A stretch of DNA of 64,000 nucleotides, taken from NCBI RefSeq assembly GCF_900188105.1, contig NZ_FZNP01000003.1:434001-498000 (forward strand), in the 5' to 3' direction. The translations under genes were made by a program, and so were the position numbers. This document shows, piece by piece, positions 43,921 through 50,585 of this stretch. Numbering within the stretch: position 1 is the first letter of the stretch; every line of letters starts with the position of its first letter. Below the pieces are notes generated by a model. It did not search any database and was not told the DNA's origin. It saw only the letters and a list, made by a program, of their open reading frames with translations. Origin of the DNA: Actinomadura mexicana. GTDB taxonomy: Bacteria > Actinomycetota > Actinomycetes > Streptosporangiales > Streptosporangiaceae.

Positions 43921-43966
43921 AGTGCCCCGGCGGGGACGGCTCGGAAGCCGCCCGCGCCGGGGCACT
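43921..43966 (-). terminator. GTGCCCCGG-type long hairpin, copy 3
   Basis: Stem AGTGCCCCGGCG...CGCCGGGGCACT with inner ACGGCTCGGAAGCCG. It lies 24 bases past the stop of the gene at 43990. Confidence 0.6.
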
Positions 43967-43989
43967 CTGGTCGGCTCACCCCCGCGCGG

Positions 43990-45330
43990 TCATCGCACGG
44001 AGTAGAGCTGGCGGAACAGGTCGCCGGTCGGCACCAGCTCGCCCCTGGAGGGCTCGTCGGGGTCGAGGACGACCATGTGGGCGATGTCCCCCTGGAACGG
44101 GGCGAAGGGGCCGTGCGGCCCCGGCGCTCCGCCGAGGACCTTGCTCAGCGGTCCGATGGCCGCCATCCGGGCCGCTCCGTCCGGGTGGCGCCGCGCGATG
44201 CGCTCGGCCACGCCGAGCAGGCGCCGTGCGGCGTTCGCCTCGTCGACCACGATGGCCAGGCCGTCGCTGCCGTACTTCAGCAGGTCGACGACGTCGGCCG
44301 CGTTGACGAGCCCGGCGAGGCCGTCCAGACGGAGAGGTTCCTCCAGTGCGAACCGCCGCTCGGCGACGAGTTCGCGGCGGACTGCCTCCTGGACGTGCGA
44401 GTACAGGACGAACTTCCAGAGCTCGTCCGTTTCACGCAGCTCGCTGTGGAGGTCGGACACCATCGGCTTCTCACCCCGGGCGACGGCTGCTTCGAGCCGG
44501 TTCCCGACGTGGTGAAGCGCGTCGTGGGCGACCACCTGCACGCGGTGCCGGTCCTCGCCCAGCATCTCGTCGAGGATTGCGGTGAACGCTTTCTCGAAGA
44601 GACCGCGGTTTCGCCTCGTCCGCGCGAACCAGTTGGTGCACAGTTCGGGCGAGGCGAGGTTCTCGTGCAGCGCGGGGAGCAGCGGAAGCCAGTGCTCCTC
44701 GGCGGGAAAACGGAACAGGATTCGCACCGCGGGCCCGTTGACGGGCAGGGCGCGAACCAGCTTCGCCACACTGCCGGCGAGGAGCCAGAGCGACTCCCGC
44801 ATCCCGAGAAGGTGGCCCTGGGGCCCGAAGCCGACGGACGAGATGGGCTCGTTCATCGACATCAGGAACCGTTCGGAGGCCAGCAGTTCCAGCGCGACCG
44901 GGGACTCCGCCGTCTGCGCGACCGGACGGCGCCTGCCGCGCAGGTTGCCGGCGCCCACGAGGAGCGTGATGACCCCGGGTGCGGCTCCCCTGAACGCGTG
45001 GTCCAGGTCGCCTCCGACCCACCAGTGGTCCGTTTCCTCACCGTTGCGGTACCCCGCGTAGGCGAGTCCGTCCGGACCGGCGGTGGTCTCGATGAGGGCC
45101 TCCTGCTTGGCGAACATGCCGCGCAGGTCGAGCCCGTTCACGACGGCCTCCAGCCGGCGGCACGCCTCACCCGAGGCGCCCCGCAGCGGCCGGCGCGGTC
45201 CGCCGACCTCGCGCCGCAGGCCGGCGAGGCTTTCGCCCGCCGACATCTCGACCGGCCTGAGGACCTGCGGGACCTCCGGCACCCGCTGGCCCTGGGACTC
45301 CGCGAGGAGCCGCCTGATCGGGAATGACAT
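43990..45330 (-). CDS. island paralogue family member E, unknown function
   Basis: This is a 446-residue soluble protein with GAAGGAGGG before ATG. It shares YAGY (91-94), ISSVGFGPQ (163-171), LPLLPALHENL (215-225) and a DELWKFVLYS block (302-311) with members B and, more weakly, A. No known domain or catalytic motif is seen. The 450-residue length is similar in all three members. It carries the shared promoter followed by two perfect leader hairpins. Confidence 0.75.
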   Translation of the reverse strand: MSFPIRRLLAESQGQRVPEVPQVLRPVEMSAGESLAGLRREVGGPRRPLRGASGEACRRLEAVVNGLDLRGMFAKQEALIETTAGPDGLAYAGYRNGEETDHWWVGGDLDHAFRGAAPGVITLLVGAGNLRGRRRPVAQTAESPVALELLASERFLMSMNEPISSVGFGPQGHLLGMRESLWLLAGSVAKLVRALPVNGPAVRILFRFPAEEHWLPLLPALHENLASPELCTNWFARTRRNRGLFEKAFTAILDEMLGEDRHRVQVVAHDALHHVGNRLEAAVARGEKPMVSDLHSELRETDELWKFVLYSHVQEAVRRELVAERRFALEEPLRLDGLAGLVNAADVVDLLKYGSDGLAIVVDEANAARRLLGVAERIARRHPDGAARMAAIGPLSKVLGGAPGPHGPFAPFQGDIAHMVVLDPDEPSRGELVPTGDLFRQLYSVR

Positions 45331-45413
45331 ACGTCATCCCTCCTTCTTTCGATTGTTGTCGCTCGCCCGCACGCTTCGTGCGGACGGCCCGGTCCGAGGA
45401 CCGGGCAAGGGTG

Positions 45414-45441
45414 ACCGTGCCGTGATCGTGGCGACCGGCAA
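45414..45441 (-). promoter_or_regulatory. shared promoter class, copy 9: TTGCCG-N16-CACGGT
   Basis: TTGCCG at 45436-45441 and CACGGT at 45414-45419 are 16 bases apart. The leader has two perfect hairpins: 45387-45406 (GCCCGGTCC/GGACCGGGC) and 45367-45383 (CCGCACG/CGTGCGG), then ACAACAA and the ribosome binding site. Confidence 0.72.
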
Positions 45442-45494
45442 CGCCGTCAGGCCGTGAGACCGTCACGGGGAGGGAAACGTGATGTGCGACCCGC

Positions 45495-46886
45495 TTACAC
45501 GGAGCCGAAGAGTTGCGTCCAGTAGGTGCCTGCCGTGCCGCCCCCCTGGAAACCGACCCCGATGTAACTGAAGTCGGGCTTGAGGATGTTGGCGCGGTGT
45601 CCGGGGCTGTCCATCCAGCCCTGGACGACCTCGGCGGGGGAGCGCTGGCCGCAGGCGATGTTCTCGCCGATGCCGAGGTGGGTGGAGCCGGCGGCGCGGG
45701 CGCGGTCCCAGGGCTGCGTCCCCTCGGGGGAAGTATGGGAGTAGAAGCGGCGGGCGGCCATGTCCTCGCTGTACGCCTGGGCGGCCGCGGTCAGCGTCGC
45801 GTCGTCGGCGAGCGGACGGAGTCCGTGGGCGGCGCGGTGGGCGTTGGTGAGCGAGACGACCTCGGCGGCGAAGCGCGACAGGCCGCCGGGGGAGAACGGC
45901 GCCGCCCACAGGATCGTCCAGTAGAGGTCGCGGTCGCGGCCCCTCCCGGCCGCGTGGCCGATGCCGACGTCGCGGAACTCCCCGTTGCGCAGGGCGTCCA
46001 CGGGCTGCCCGCCGTCCAGGTGGTACTGGGTGAACTCCTCCAGGGAACGCGGGCCGGACACGAACTGCTCGTCGATGGTCAGGTACACGTAACCGTGCAG
46101 GGTGACCTGGTCGAAGACCGACGTGCCGTCCGGTCCGTCGGCGTCGAGCCGGCGCTTGGCGGCCATGACGGCGGCGTGCGCCTGCGCGGCCGCGGTGAGC
46201 CGGCCGTCCAGCGTGACGGGCGGCAGCCCGCTCCGGGCCCGCCGGGAGTCGACCTCGCGGGCGAAGGATTTCAGATGCCGGACGGAGACCGGTGGCCGTG
46301 CGGGACGGGAGACGGCCGGAGGCGGGGGCGGAGGCGCGACCGGAGGCGGGGGCGGCATGGCCGGAGGCGGGGGCGGCATGGCCGGTGGGGGAGGAGCCTG
46401 GGAGCCGTCGTCGGTGACGTCGACACCGAAGTCGCGGGCGAGCCCGGCCAGGCCGTCGGCGTACCCCTGGCCGATCGCGCGCAGCTTCCACTGGTCTCCG
46501 CGCCGGTAGATCTCCACGAGCAGCAGGACGGTCTCCGTCCCCGGGCGCGGCGGGCTGAACCGGGCCACCACCGCGCCGTTGCCCGCGACGGCGCGCAGGG
46601 CGGGGGCGGGCAGGCGGCTCAGCGGCGTCCCGGGATCGGCCGCGCTGATGACCACGGTGACCCGGCTGGCCCCGGGCCGCAGCCGCGGCGGATCCACCAT
46701 GACGGCCCCGGCTCCCAGCTGGGCGCCCGGAGCGGACGGCTGGTTGTAGAAGACGAAGTCCTGGTCGCCGCTCACCTTCCGGTCGTCACCGGTGATCAGC
46801 GCGGACAGGTCGAACGGCCCCGGCACCTCGATCGAGACGGCCCCGCCGGGCAGCGGAACATTCCCACCGGAAACCAGCTCGCGCAT
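45495..46886 (-). CDS. TerD domain fused to two CAP (SCP/PR-1) domains
   Basis: This is a 463-residue protein. Residues 1-160 are TerD-like (GPFDLSALITGDDRKVSGDQ, then FVFYNQPSAPG, LLLVEIYRRGDQWKLRAIGQGY), the calcium-binding tellurium-resistance fold. A Pro linker of about 35 residues follows. A first, degenerate CAP domain covers about 205-325. The second (about 330-463) is complete, with SEDMAARRFYSHTSPEGTQP, IGENIACG and GWMDSPGHRANIL, including the two His and two Glu sites of CAP proteins. There is no signal peptide, so the CAP domains should stay in the cytoplasm unless exported another way, which is unusual. It has copy 10 of the shared promoter. Confidence 0.85.
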   Translation of the reverse strand: MRELVSGGNVPLPGGAVSIEVPGPFDLSALITGDDRKVSGDQDFVFYNQPSAPGAQLGAGAVMVDPPRLRPGASRVTVVISAADPGTPLSRLPAPALRAVAGNGAVVARFSPPRPGTETVLLLVEIYRRGDQWKLRAIGQGYADGLAGLARDFGVDVTDDGSQAPPPPAMPPPPPAMPPPPPVAPPPPPPAVSRPARPPVSVRHLKSFAREVDSRRARSGLPPVTLDGRLTAAAQAHAAVMAAKRRLDADGPDGTSVFDQVTLHGYVYLTIDEQFVSGPRSLEEFTQYHLDGGQPVDALRNGEFRDVGIGHAAGRGRDRDLYWTILWAAPFSPGGLSRFAAEVVSLTNAHRAAHGLRPLADDATLTAAAQAYSEDMAARRFYSHTSPEGTQPWDRARAAGSTHLGIGENIACGQRSPAEVVQGWMDSPGHRANILKPDFSYIGVGFQGGGTAGTYWTQLFGSV

Positions 46887-46936
46887 CGCCTACCCCCGTC
46901 CTCACCGCGCCGACCGACCACAAGCGCTCGTCAAGG

Positions 46937-46964
46937 ACCGTACGAGGGCGCCTCGCGGCGGCAA
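46937..46964 (-). promoter_or_regulatory. shared promoter class, copy 10: TTGCCG-N16-TACGGT
   Basis: TTGCCG at 46959-46964 and TACGGT at 46937-46942, 16 bases apart, lie about 50 bases upstream of the TerD-CAP start. The leader is short and without a strong hairpin. Confidence 0.65.
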
Positions 46965-47027
46965 GGGAACGTTGACCGGGCACCTGCGCCGGTACTGGGA
47001 AGGGCCCCTCGGCCGTCCACACGAAGT

Positions 47028-47055
47028 GTGGCCCCTGGAACGCTCCAGGGGCCAC
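47028..47055 (-). terminator. hairpin terminator of the phosphatase gene
   Basis: Perfect 12-bp stem GTGGCCCCTGGA/TCCAGGGGCCAC with a 4-base loop, 44 bases past the stop at 47099. Confidence 0.65.
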
Positions 47056-47098
47056 GGGTGGGGTGGTCGCGCCGCAGTCGGCGACTACGGCGCGCCTG

Positions 47099-47917
47099 TC
47101 ACCAGGTGAGCTGGCACAGCCTCAGCAGCATCGTGAGCGTGCCCAGGGGGCCGTGCACGAGCAGATCGGACCGCGCCTTCACGGTGGTGTTGTCGGACGT
47201 GCCCACCTTGAGGGTGGGGACGCCCTTGGCCCTCAGCGCGTCGAGGACGTCGAAGGCCGCCAGGTCCGGCTCGCTGTCGCCCGCGTAGAGAACCACGGAG
47301 GGCTCGAACGGGAGGGCGGCGACGAACCAGGCGAGGGCGTCCCTCTTGTTGACCTTCGGGCCGAGCTCGATCACGTTGTGACCGGGCAGGCACACCAGGC
47401 CGGTTTCGTCGGCCAGGTGCGTGAGGCCGGCGACCAGCGCGGCGACCGTGTCGGGATCCGTGCCGGCCTCGTAGTGGACGGCGCGGAAGTGGGACTTCAC
47501 GCCCTCGATGCTCGCGTCGGCCAGACCGGCCGCCACCAGCACCTCGGACAGCTTCGCGTCGACCACGGACAGCGTGGCCGGGCGATCGACCGGCTGGGTG
47601 AGCCGGCCGTGGTGGTACCACTCGCACCCGAACTGGCCGAGCACGTGCAGCCCCTCACCGAGGAGACCGAAGCTCTGGACCTGCCCGACCGACCGTCCGG
47701 TGAGCATGCCCGTGGCGCCGGTCTGGGCGACGAGCCTGTCGAGCACCGAGCGGTACCGGCCGTCGACGTCCGGCATGGTCGGGAACTTGACGACGTCCCA
47801 CATCGTCCCGTCCCCGTCCAGCATGACGACGGCCCGCTCGGGGTTCTCCGCGAAGGCCTCCCAGGCCTTCTTGCCCGCCTCCGACACGAAGGTGAGCACG
47901 TGGTTATCTGCGTGCAT
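47099..47917 (-). CDS. otsB: trehalose-phosphatase-like HAD hydrolase
   Basis: This is a 272-residue protein with AGAAGGAG before ATG. HAD motif I is VVMLDGDGTMWD (OtsB usually has DFDGT), so both catalytic Asp are present. TGMLTGRSVGQVQ is motif II-like, NVIELGPKVNKRDALAW matches the OtsB E-x-x-P-x-x-x-K-G block, and VLYAGDSEPDLAAFD is motif III/IV. Length and motif order fit trehalose-6-phosphate phosphatase (T6P to trehalose plus phosphate). No OtsA synthase lies in the window, so the true substrate could be another sugar phosphate. It is divergent from the fusion protein at 48259. Both have the shared promoter. Confidence 0.75.
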   Translation of the reverse strand: MHADNHVLTFVSEAGKKAWEAFAENPERAVVMLDGDGTMWDVVKFPTMPDVDGRYRSVLDRLVAQTGATGMLTGRSVGQVQSFGLLGEGLHVLGQFGCEWYHHGRLTQPVDRPATLSVVDAKLSEVLVAAGLADASIEGVKSHFRAVHYEAGTDPDTVAALVAGLTHLADETGLVCLPGHNVIELGPKVNKRDALAWFVAALPFEPSVVLYAGDSEPDLAAFDVLDALRAKGVPTLKVGTSDNTTVKARSDLLVHGPLGTLTMLLRLCQLTW

Positions 47918-48016
47918 GAGTTGTTGCTCCTTCTGGTTTGGTTTGTGGCGCCCTCGTGTTGCACGCCACCCAAGTGAGACCGTTCCTGGCCGGGCCAGGG
48001 GTGGTCTCACCCGAGA

Positions 48017-48044
48017 CCGTCCCTGACCAGGCGAGAGGCGCAAC
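48017..48044 (-). promoter_or_regulatory. shared promoter class, copy 11: TTGCGC-N16-GACGGT
   Basis: TTGCGC at 48039-48044 and GACGGT at 48017-48022 are 16 bases apart, giving a leader of about 95 nt before the phosphatase gene. Confidence 0.68.
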
Positions 48045-48123
48045 TCCCGGACGGCCTGGCCGATTGGCCGCGCGCCGGACGCTCGGCGTCCGCCATGGCA
48101 CAGGTTCGTGAGGGAGATCCGGG

Positions 48124-48151
48124 TTGCCGTCGCGCCGTGTTTCGGGACGGT
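48124..48151 (+). promoter_or_regulatory. shared promoter class, copy 12: TTGCCG-N16-GACGGT
   Basis: TTGCCG at 48124-48129 and GACGGT at 48146-48151 are 16 bases apart. The spacer end TTTCGG and the following TTAAC(G/A)GTG are identical or nearly so in copy 13, the GH15 gene promoter. Confidence 0.72.
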
Positions 48152-48258
48152 TAACGGTGCCGACTCAACAGTCGGCTCGCCTCGACCCCTCAGGGGCAGG
48201 CGAGACAACAACCACTCCGGTCTAGGGCCGGGTGGTACGCAATAAAAGGAGGTGACTG

Positions 48259-49839
48259 ATGTCACCGCTCAAGCAAGACGGACAAGGCGGACTGACCGCG
48301 GTCATGAGCCGACTCGGGATGTTCATGGGCTTCGGCGCGATGATCGTGGTGGTCATCAGCCAGGGCTCGGGGCTCGCGCTCGGCAGTGCGCTCAAGTCGT
48401 TCCAGGGATCGTTCTCCATCGTCCTGGTGGGGACGGTCATCGTCACGATCGTGACGGTCCTCAAGAACGGCATGAGGGCGCGCGGTATGCACCTGTCCGT
48501 CGCGGCGGTCTCCACGCCGGAAGTCTGGCGGGAGGGCCTGCGATCGCTTCGCTGGAGCCTGTTCACCAGGGGCCAGAGGGACGCGATCTTCTCGCTGGCC
48601 GTCACCAGTGCCCTCATCAACCTCGGGGGCGTGGTCGCGGTCAGGGAGCTGGGCAACGGTGTGAACGCGGCGTTCAGCACGGCCGGGGCACTCGCGGCCG
48701 GAGCACTCCTCCTGCGGTTCGCCCCGCAGTGGCTGCTCCGCTTCGCCGTCCTCACCGCTGTGGTGTTCGCTGCGATCGGGACCGGGCAGGGGAACCTCAG
48801 TCTCCTCGGCCTGGTCGCGGCGCTGTGTGCCGCCAGCCACATGTGGAACCTTCCGAAGCGAGTCGTCCGTCTGGGCGACAAGTCGGACGAAGGGCTCACC
48901 TGGGCGAACCTGATCTCGGCTCCGCCCGTCCTGATCGGGACGTTCTGGTGGGACCACTCGCAGGGCGTCTCCTGGGAGTGGGGCGGCAAGGAGATCTTCG
49001 GTGCCGTGTGCGCCGGGCTCCTGGTCATGGTGATCCCCGTCTTCCTGCAGAACTGGGCGGGGTCGCGTGGCGTGAGCGAGCAGGACATGGGAGCGCTGTC
49101 TTCCCTGTCCTCTCCCCTGCACGCTGTGGTGGGAGTCGTTCTCGCCCCCGTCACGCTGGCACTCACCGGCAAGGAGCCGGTCCTGCCCACCTTCAACCAG
49201 TGGGGGTTCTTCATCATCGTGGCGGCGGTGGCGATCATCGCGCCGCAGCTGCCGAAGGACAACCGCTGGAAGATCCAGCAGGCTGGTCCGGGTGTCGCCG
49301 TCCGCGAGGACGACGAGGCCTGTGAGCAGCCGCCGGTTCCGCACGGCGACCTCGACGAGCAGCCGCAGGCTCCGCTCGTCGAGCCGAAGAACCCGTGGGT
49401 GCCGCGTCAGCGTGGCGAGGAGCAGTCGACCTCGCGCACCGACGTGGAACACCCGGTCGAGTCGGGCGTGGGCGGTTCCGCCTACGAGACGCCGGCCTGG
49501 GCAGTCGCCCAGGGTGCGAACCTGGACCCCGACGAGGGCAAGCTCATCCTGACCCCCAGGGGCAGGACGGTGCTCACCGAGGAGGGCGTCCACTACCCCG
49601 GCGGTTGCAGCCTCACCTACCGGAAGGGCAACCTTTCGGTCGAGGTCGAGTTCGTCGACGAGGGGACGTTCGACGTCGGAGCCTTCGTCGGCCTCCGGGC
49701 CACCGGCATCACCGTCGTCATCGGCGGTACCGAGATGCGGTACCCGGACGCTGAGAAGTTCAGCGTCGACCTCAGGACCGGCAGGTTCCACGTGACCAAG
49801 CCGGGCGACGTCCTCTTCGGCGGCCGCGCCGCCGAGTAG
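48259..49839 (+). CDS. multi-pass membrane protein with soluble C-terminal domain (island transporter 2)
   Basis: This is a 526-residue protein with AAAAGGAGG before ATG. About ten membrane helices fill residues 15-345 in a paired arrangement like EamA transporters, although the sequence motifs are weak. A charged, Pro/Glu-rich linker (about 355-420) follows. The C-terminal domain of about 105 residues is a beta-rich soluble module (ILTPRGRTVLTEEGVHY, LSVEVEFVDEGTFDVGAF, VTKPGDVLFGG). I do not recognise it. The same general plan, a transporter-like core plus an added tail, recurs in the gene at 53174. Its 3' region contains the hairpin array. Confidence 0.72.
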   Translation: MSPLKQDGQGGLTAVMSRLGMFMGFGAMIVVVISQGSGLALGSALKSFQGSFSIVLVGTVIVTIVTVLKNGMRARGMHLSVAAVSTPEVWREGLRSLRWSLFTRGQRDAIFSLAVTSALINLGGVVAVRELGNGVNAAFSTAGALAAGALLLRFAPQWLLRFAVLTAVVFAAIGTGQGNLSLLGLVAALCAASHMWNLPKRVVRLGDKSDEGLTWANLISAPPVLIGTFWWDHSQGVSWEWGGKEIFGAVCAGLLVMVIPVFLQNWAGSRGVSEQDMGALSSLSSPLHAVVGVVLAPVTLALTGKEPVLPTFNQWGFFIIVAAVAIIAPQLPKDNRWKIQQAGPGVAVREDDEACEQPPVPHGDLDEQPQAPLVEPKNPWVPRQRGEEQSTSRTDVEHPVESGVGGSAYETPAWAVAQGANLDPDEGKLILTPRGRTVLTEEGVHYPGGCSLTYRKGNLSVEVEFVDEGTFDVGAFVGLRATGITVVIGGTEMRYPDAEKFSVDLRTGRFHVTKPGDVLFGGRAAE

Positions 49840-49867
49840 GACAGCAGTTCCAGAGATCCGGCCTTAA

Positions 49868-50186
49868 CCGGCACCGCGTGTAGGCGGATGCGAGGTGAGG
49901 GCCGGCCAACCCTCCCTTCGCGTTCGGCGAAACACGGTGTCGGCCTCGGCAGATGCCGCGGTTCAACCGAATGTGGGGCGAGGGCCGGCCAACCCTCCTC
50001 CGCATTTCGGTGAACCGCAGCGTCGGCCTCGGCTGACGTCACGGCGTAGTCGGGTGCGAGGTGAGGGTCGGCCAACCCTCCCTTCGCATCTGGCGAAACC
50101 GTGGCGTCCGCCTGGCGGGCACTTCGGTGTAGTCGGATGAGATGGAGGGTCGGCCAACCCTCCGTCGATTCCGACGAACCGAAGTG
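49868..50186 (+). repeat. tandem array of four long hairpins with shared apex
   Basis: Four units start at about 49868, 49958, 50040 and 50120, spaced 80-90 bases. Each folds into a hairpin of roughly 60-76 nt. The apex GAGGGYCGGCCAACCCTCC is nearly identical (49897, 49979, 50063 and 50145). The lower stems differ in sequence but stay complementary: arms CACTTCGGT/ACCGAAGTG-type in unit 4, GGTTCA/TGAACC in unit 2, and CACCG/CGGTG in unit 1. This pattern of compensating change indicates selection for RNA structure. The array sits in the 3' region of the gene ending at 49839. Confidence 0.8.
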
Positions 50187-50221
50187 TCCGAGCCGAGTGC
50201 GGCACGGAACCTCATGCGAGG

Positions 50222-50356
50222 GTCGGAGGCTGGCCGCCTCCGACCTGTGCATCGAGCGGAAGGGAGCGCCACTCCCCTCCGCTTCTCGATGGTCGTCCGG
50301 GGGCAACCCCGGACGACCATCACCTTCTCCACGGCCGGTCTCACCAGACCGGCCGT
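50222..50356 (+). other. three further perfect hairpins in the same 3' region
   Basis: 50222-50244 (GTCGGAGGC/GCCTCCGAC), about 50288-50321 (GATGGTCGTCCGGGG/CCCCGGACGACCATC) and 50331-50356 (ACGGCCGGTCT/AGACCGGCCGT). Between them a small GGAAGGGAG/CTCCCCTCC-type stem is possible near 50260. Confidence 0.65.
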
Positions 50357-50399
50357 TGTTTTGGGTACGGGATGTGCCATTCCAAGCCGGGCACAAAGA

Positions 50400-50437
50400 A
50401 CCGGCCCGCACCTTGAGAGGTACGGGCCGGTCTTTTT
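50400..50437 (+). terminator. rho-independent terminator ending the hairpin-rich 3' region
   Basis: Stem ACCGGCCCG-x-ACCT/AGGT-x-CGGGCCGGT with loop TGAG, followed by CTTTTTG. It marks the end of the transcript that starts at copy 12, giving a 3' untranslated region of about 600 nt. Confidence 0.8.
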
Positions 50438-50550
50438 GCAACTGTTTCAGCGGCCACGCCCCGGGAGGCGTGAGCCGAATCTTCAGTTCTGTTGTGGTCG
50501 GGACCGGCCCGGGTCGTGGGACCTGGACCGGTCGGACGGATTCAGTCGAG

Positions 50551-50578
50551 CCGGCCCGCCGTTGACGGTGCGGGCCGG
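50551..50578 (-). terminator. hairpin terminator of the GH15 gene
   Basis: Stem CCGGCCCGC/GCGGGCCGG with a 10-base loop, just past the stop at 50586. Confidence 0.6.
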
Positions 50579-50585
50579 TGCGGGC

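Larger units (their letters stand above)
47918..48258. other. divergent regulatory region with two shared promoters and hairpin leaders
   Basis: Two copies of the shared promoter (11 minus, 12 plus) point outward. The minus leader has a nested hairpin 47974-48011 (GTGAGACC arms enclosing CCTGGCC/GGCCAGG) and 47945-47969 (GTGGCG/CGCCAC). The plus leader has 48159-48176 (GCCGACT/AGTCGGC) and 48176-48204 (CTCGCC/GGCGAG enclosing CCCC/GGGG). No coding frame is convincing. Confidence 0.65.

Noticed and set aside
49868..50186. CRISPR array
   Set aside because: The regular 80-90 base spacing looked array-like, but the shared part is only the hairpin apex. The parts between are complementary arms, not unrelated spacers, and there are no cas genes.
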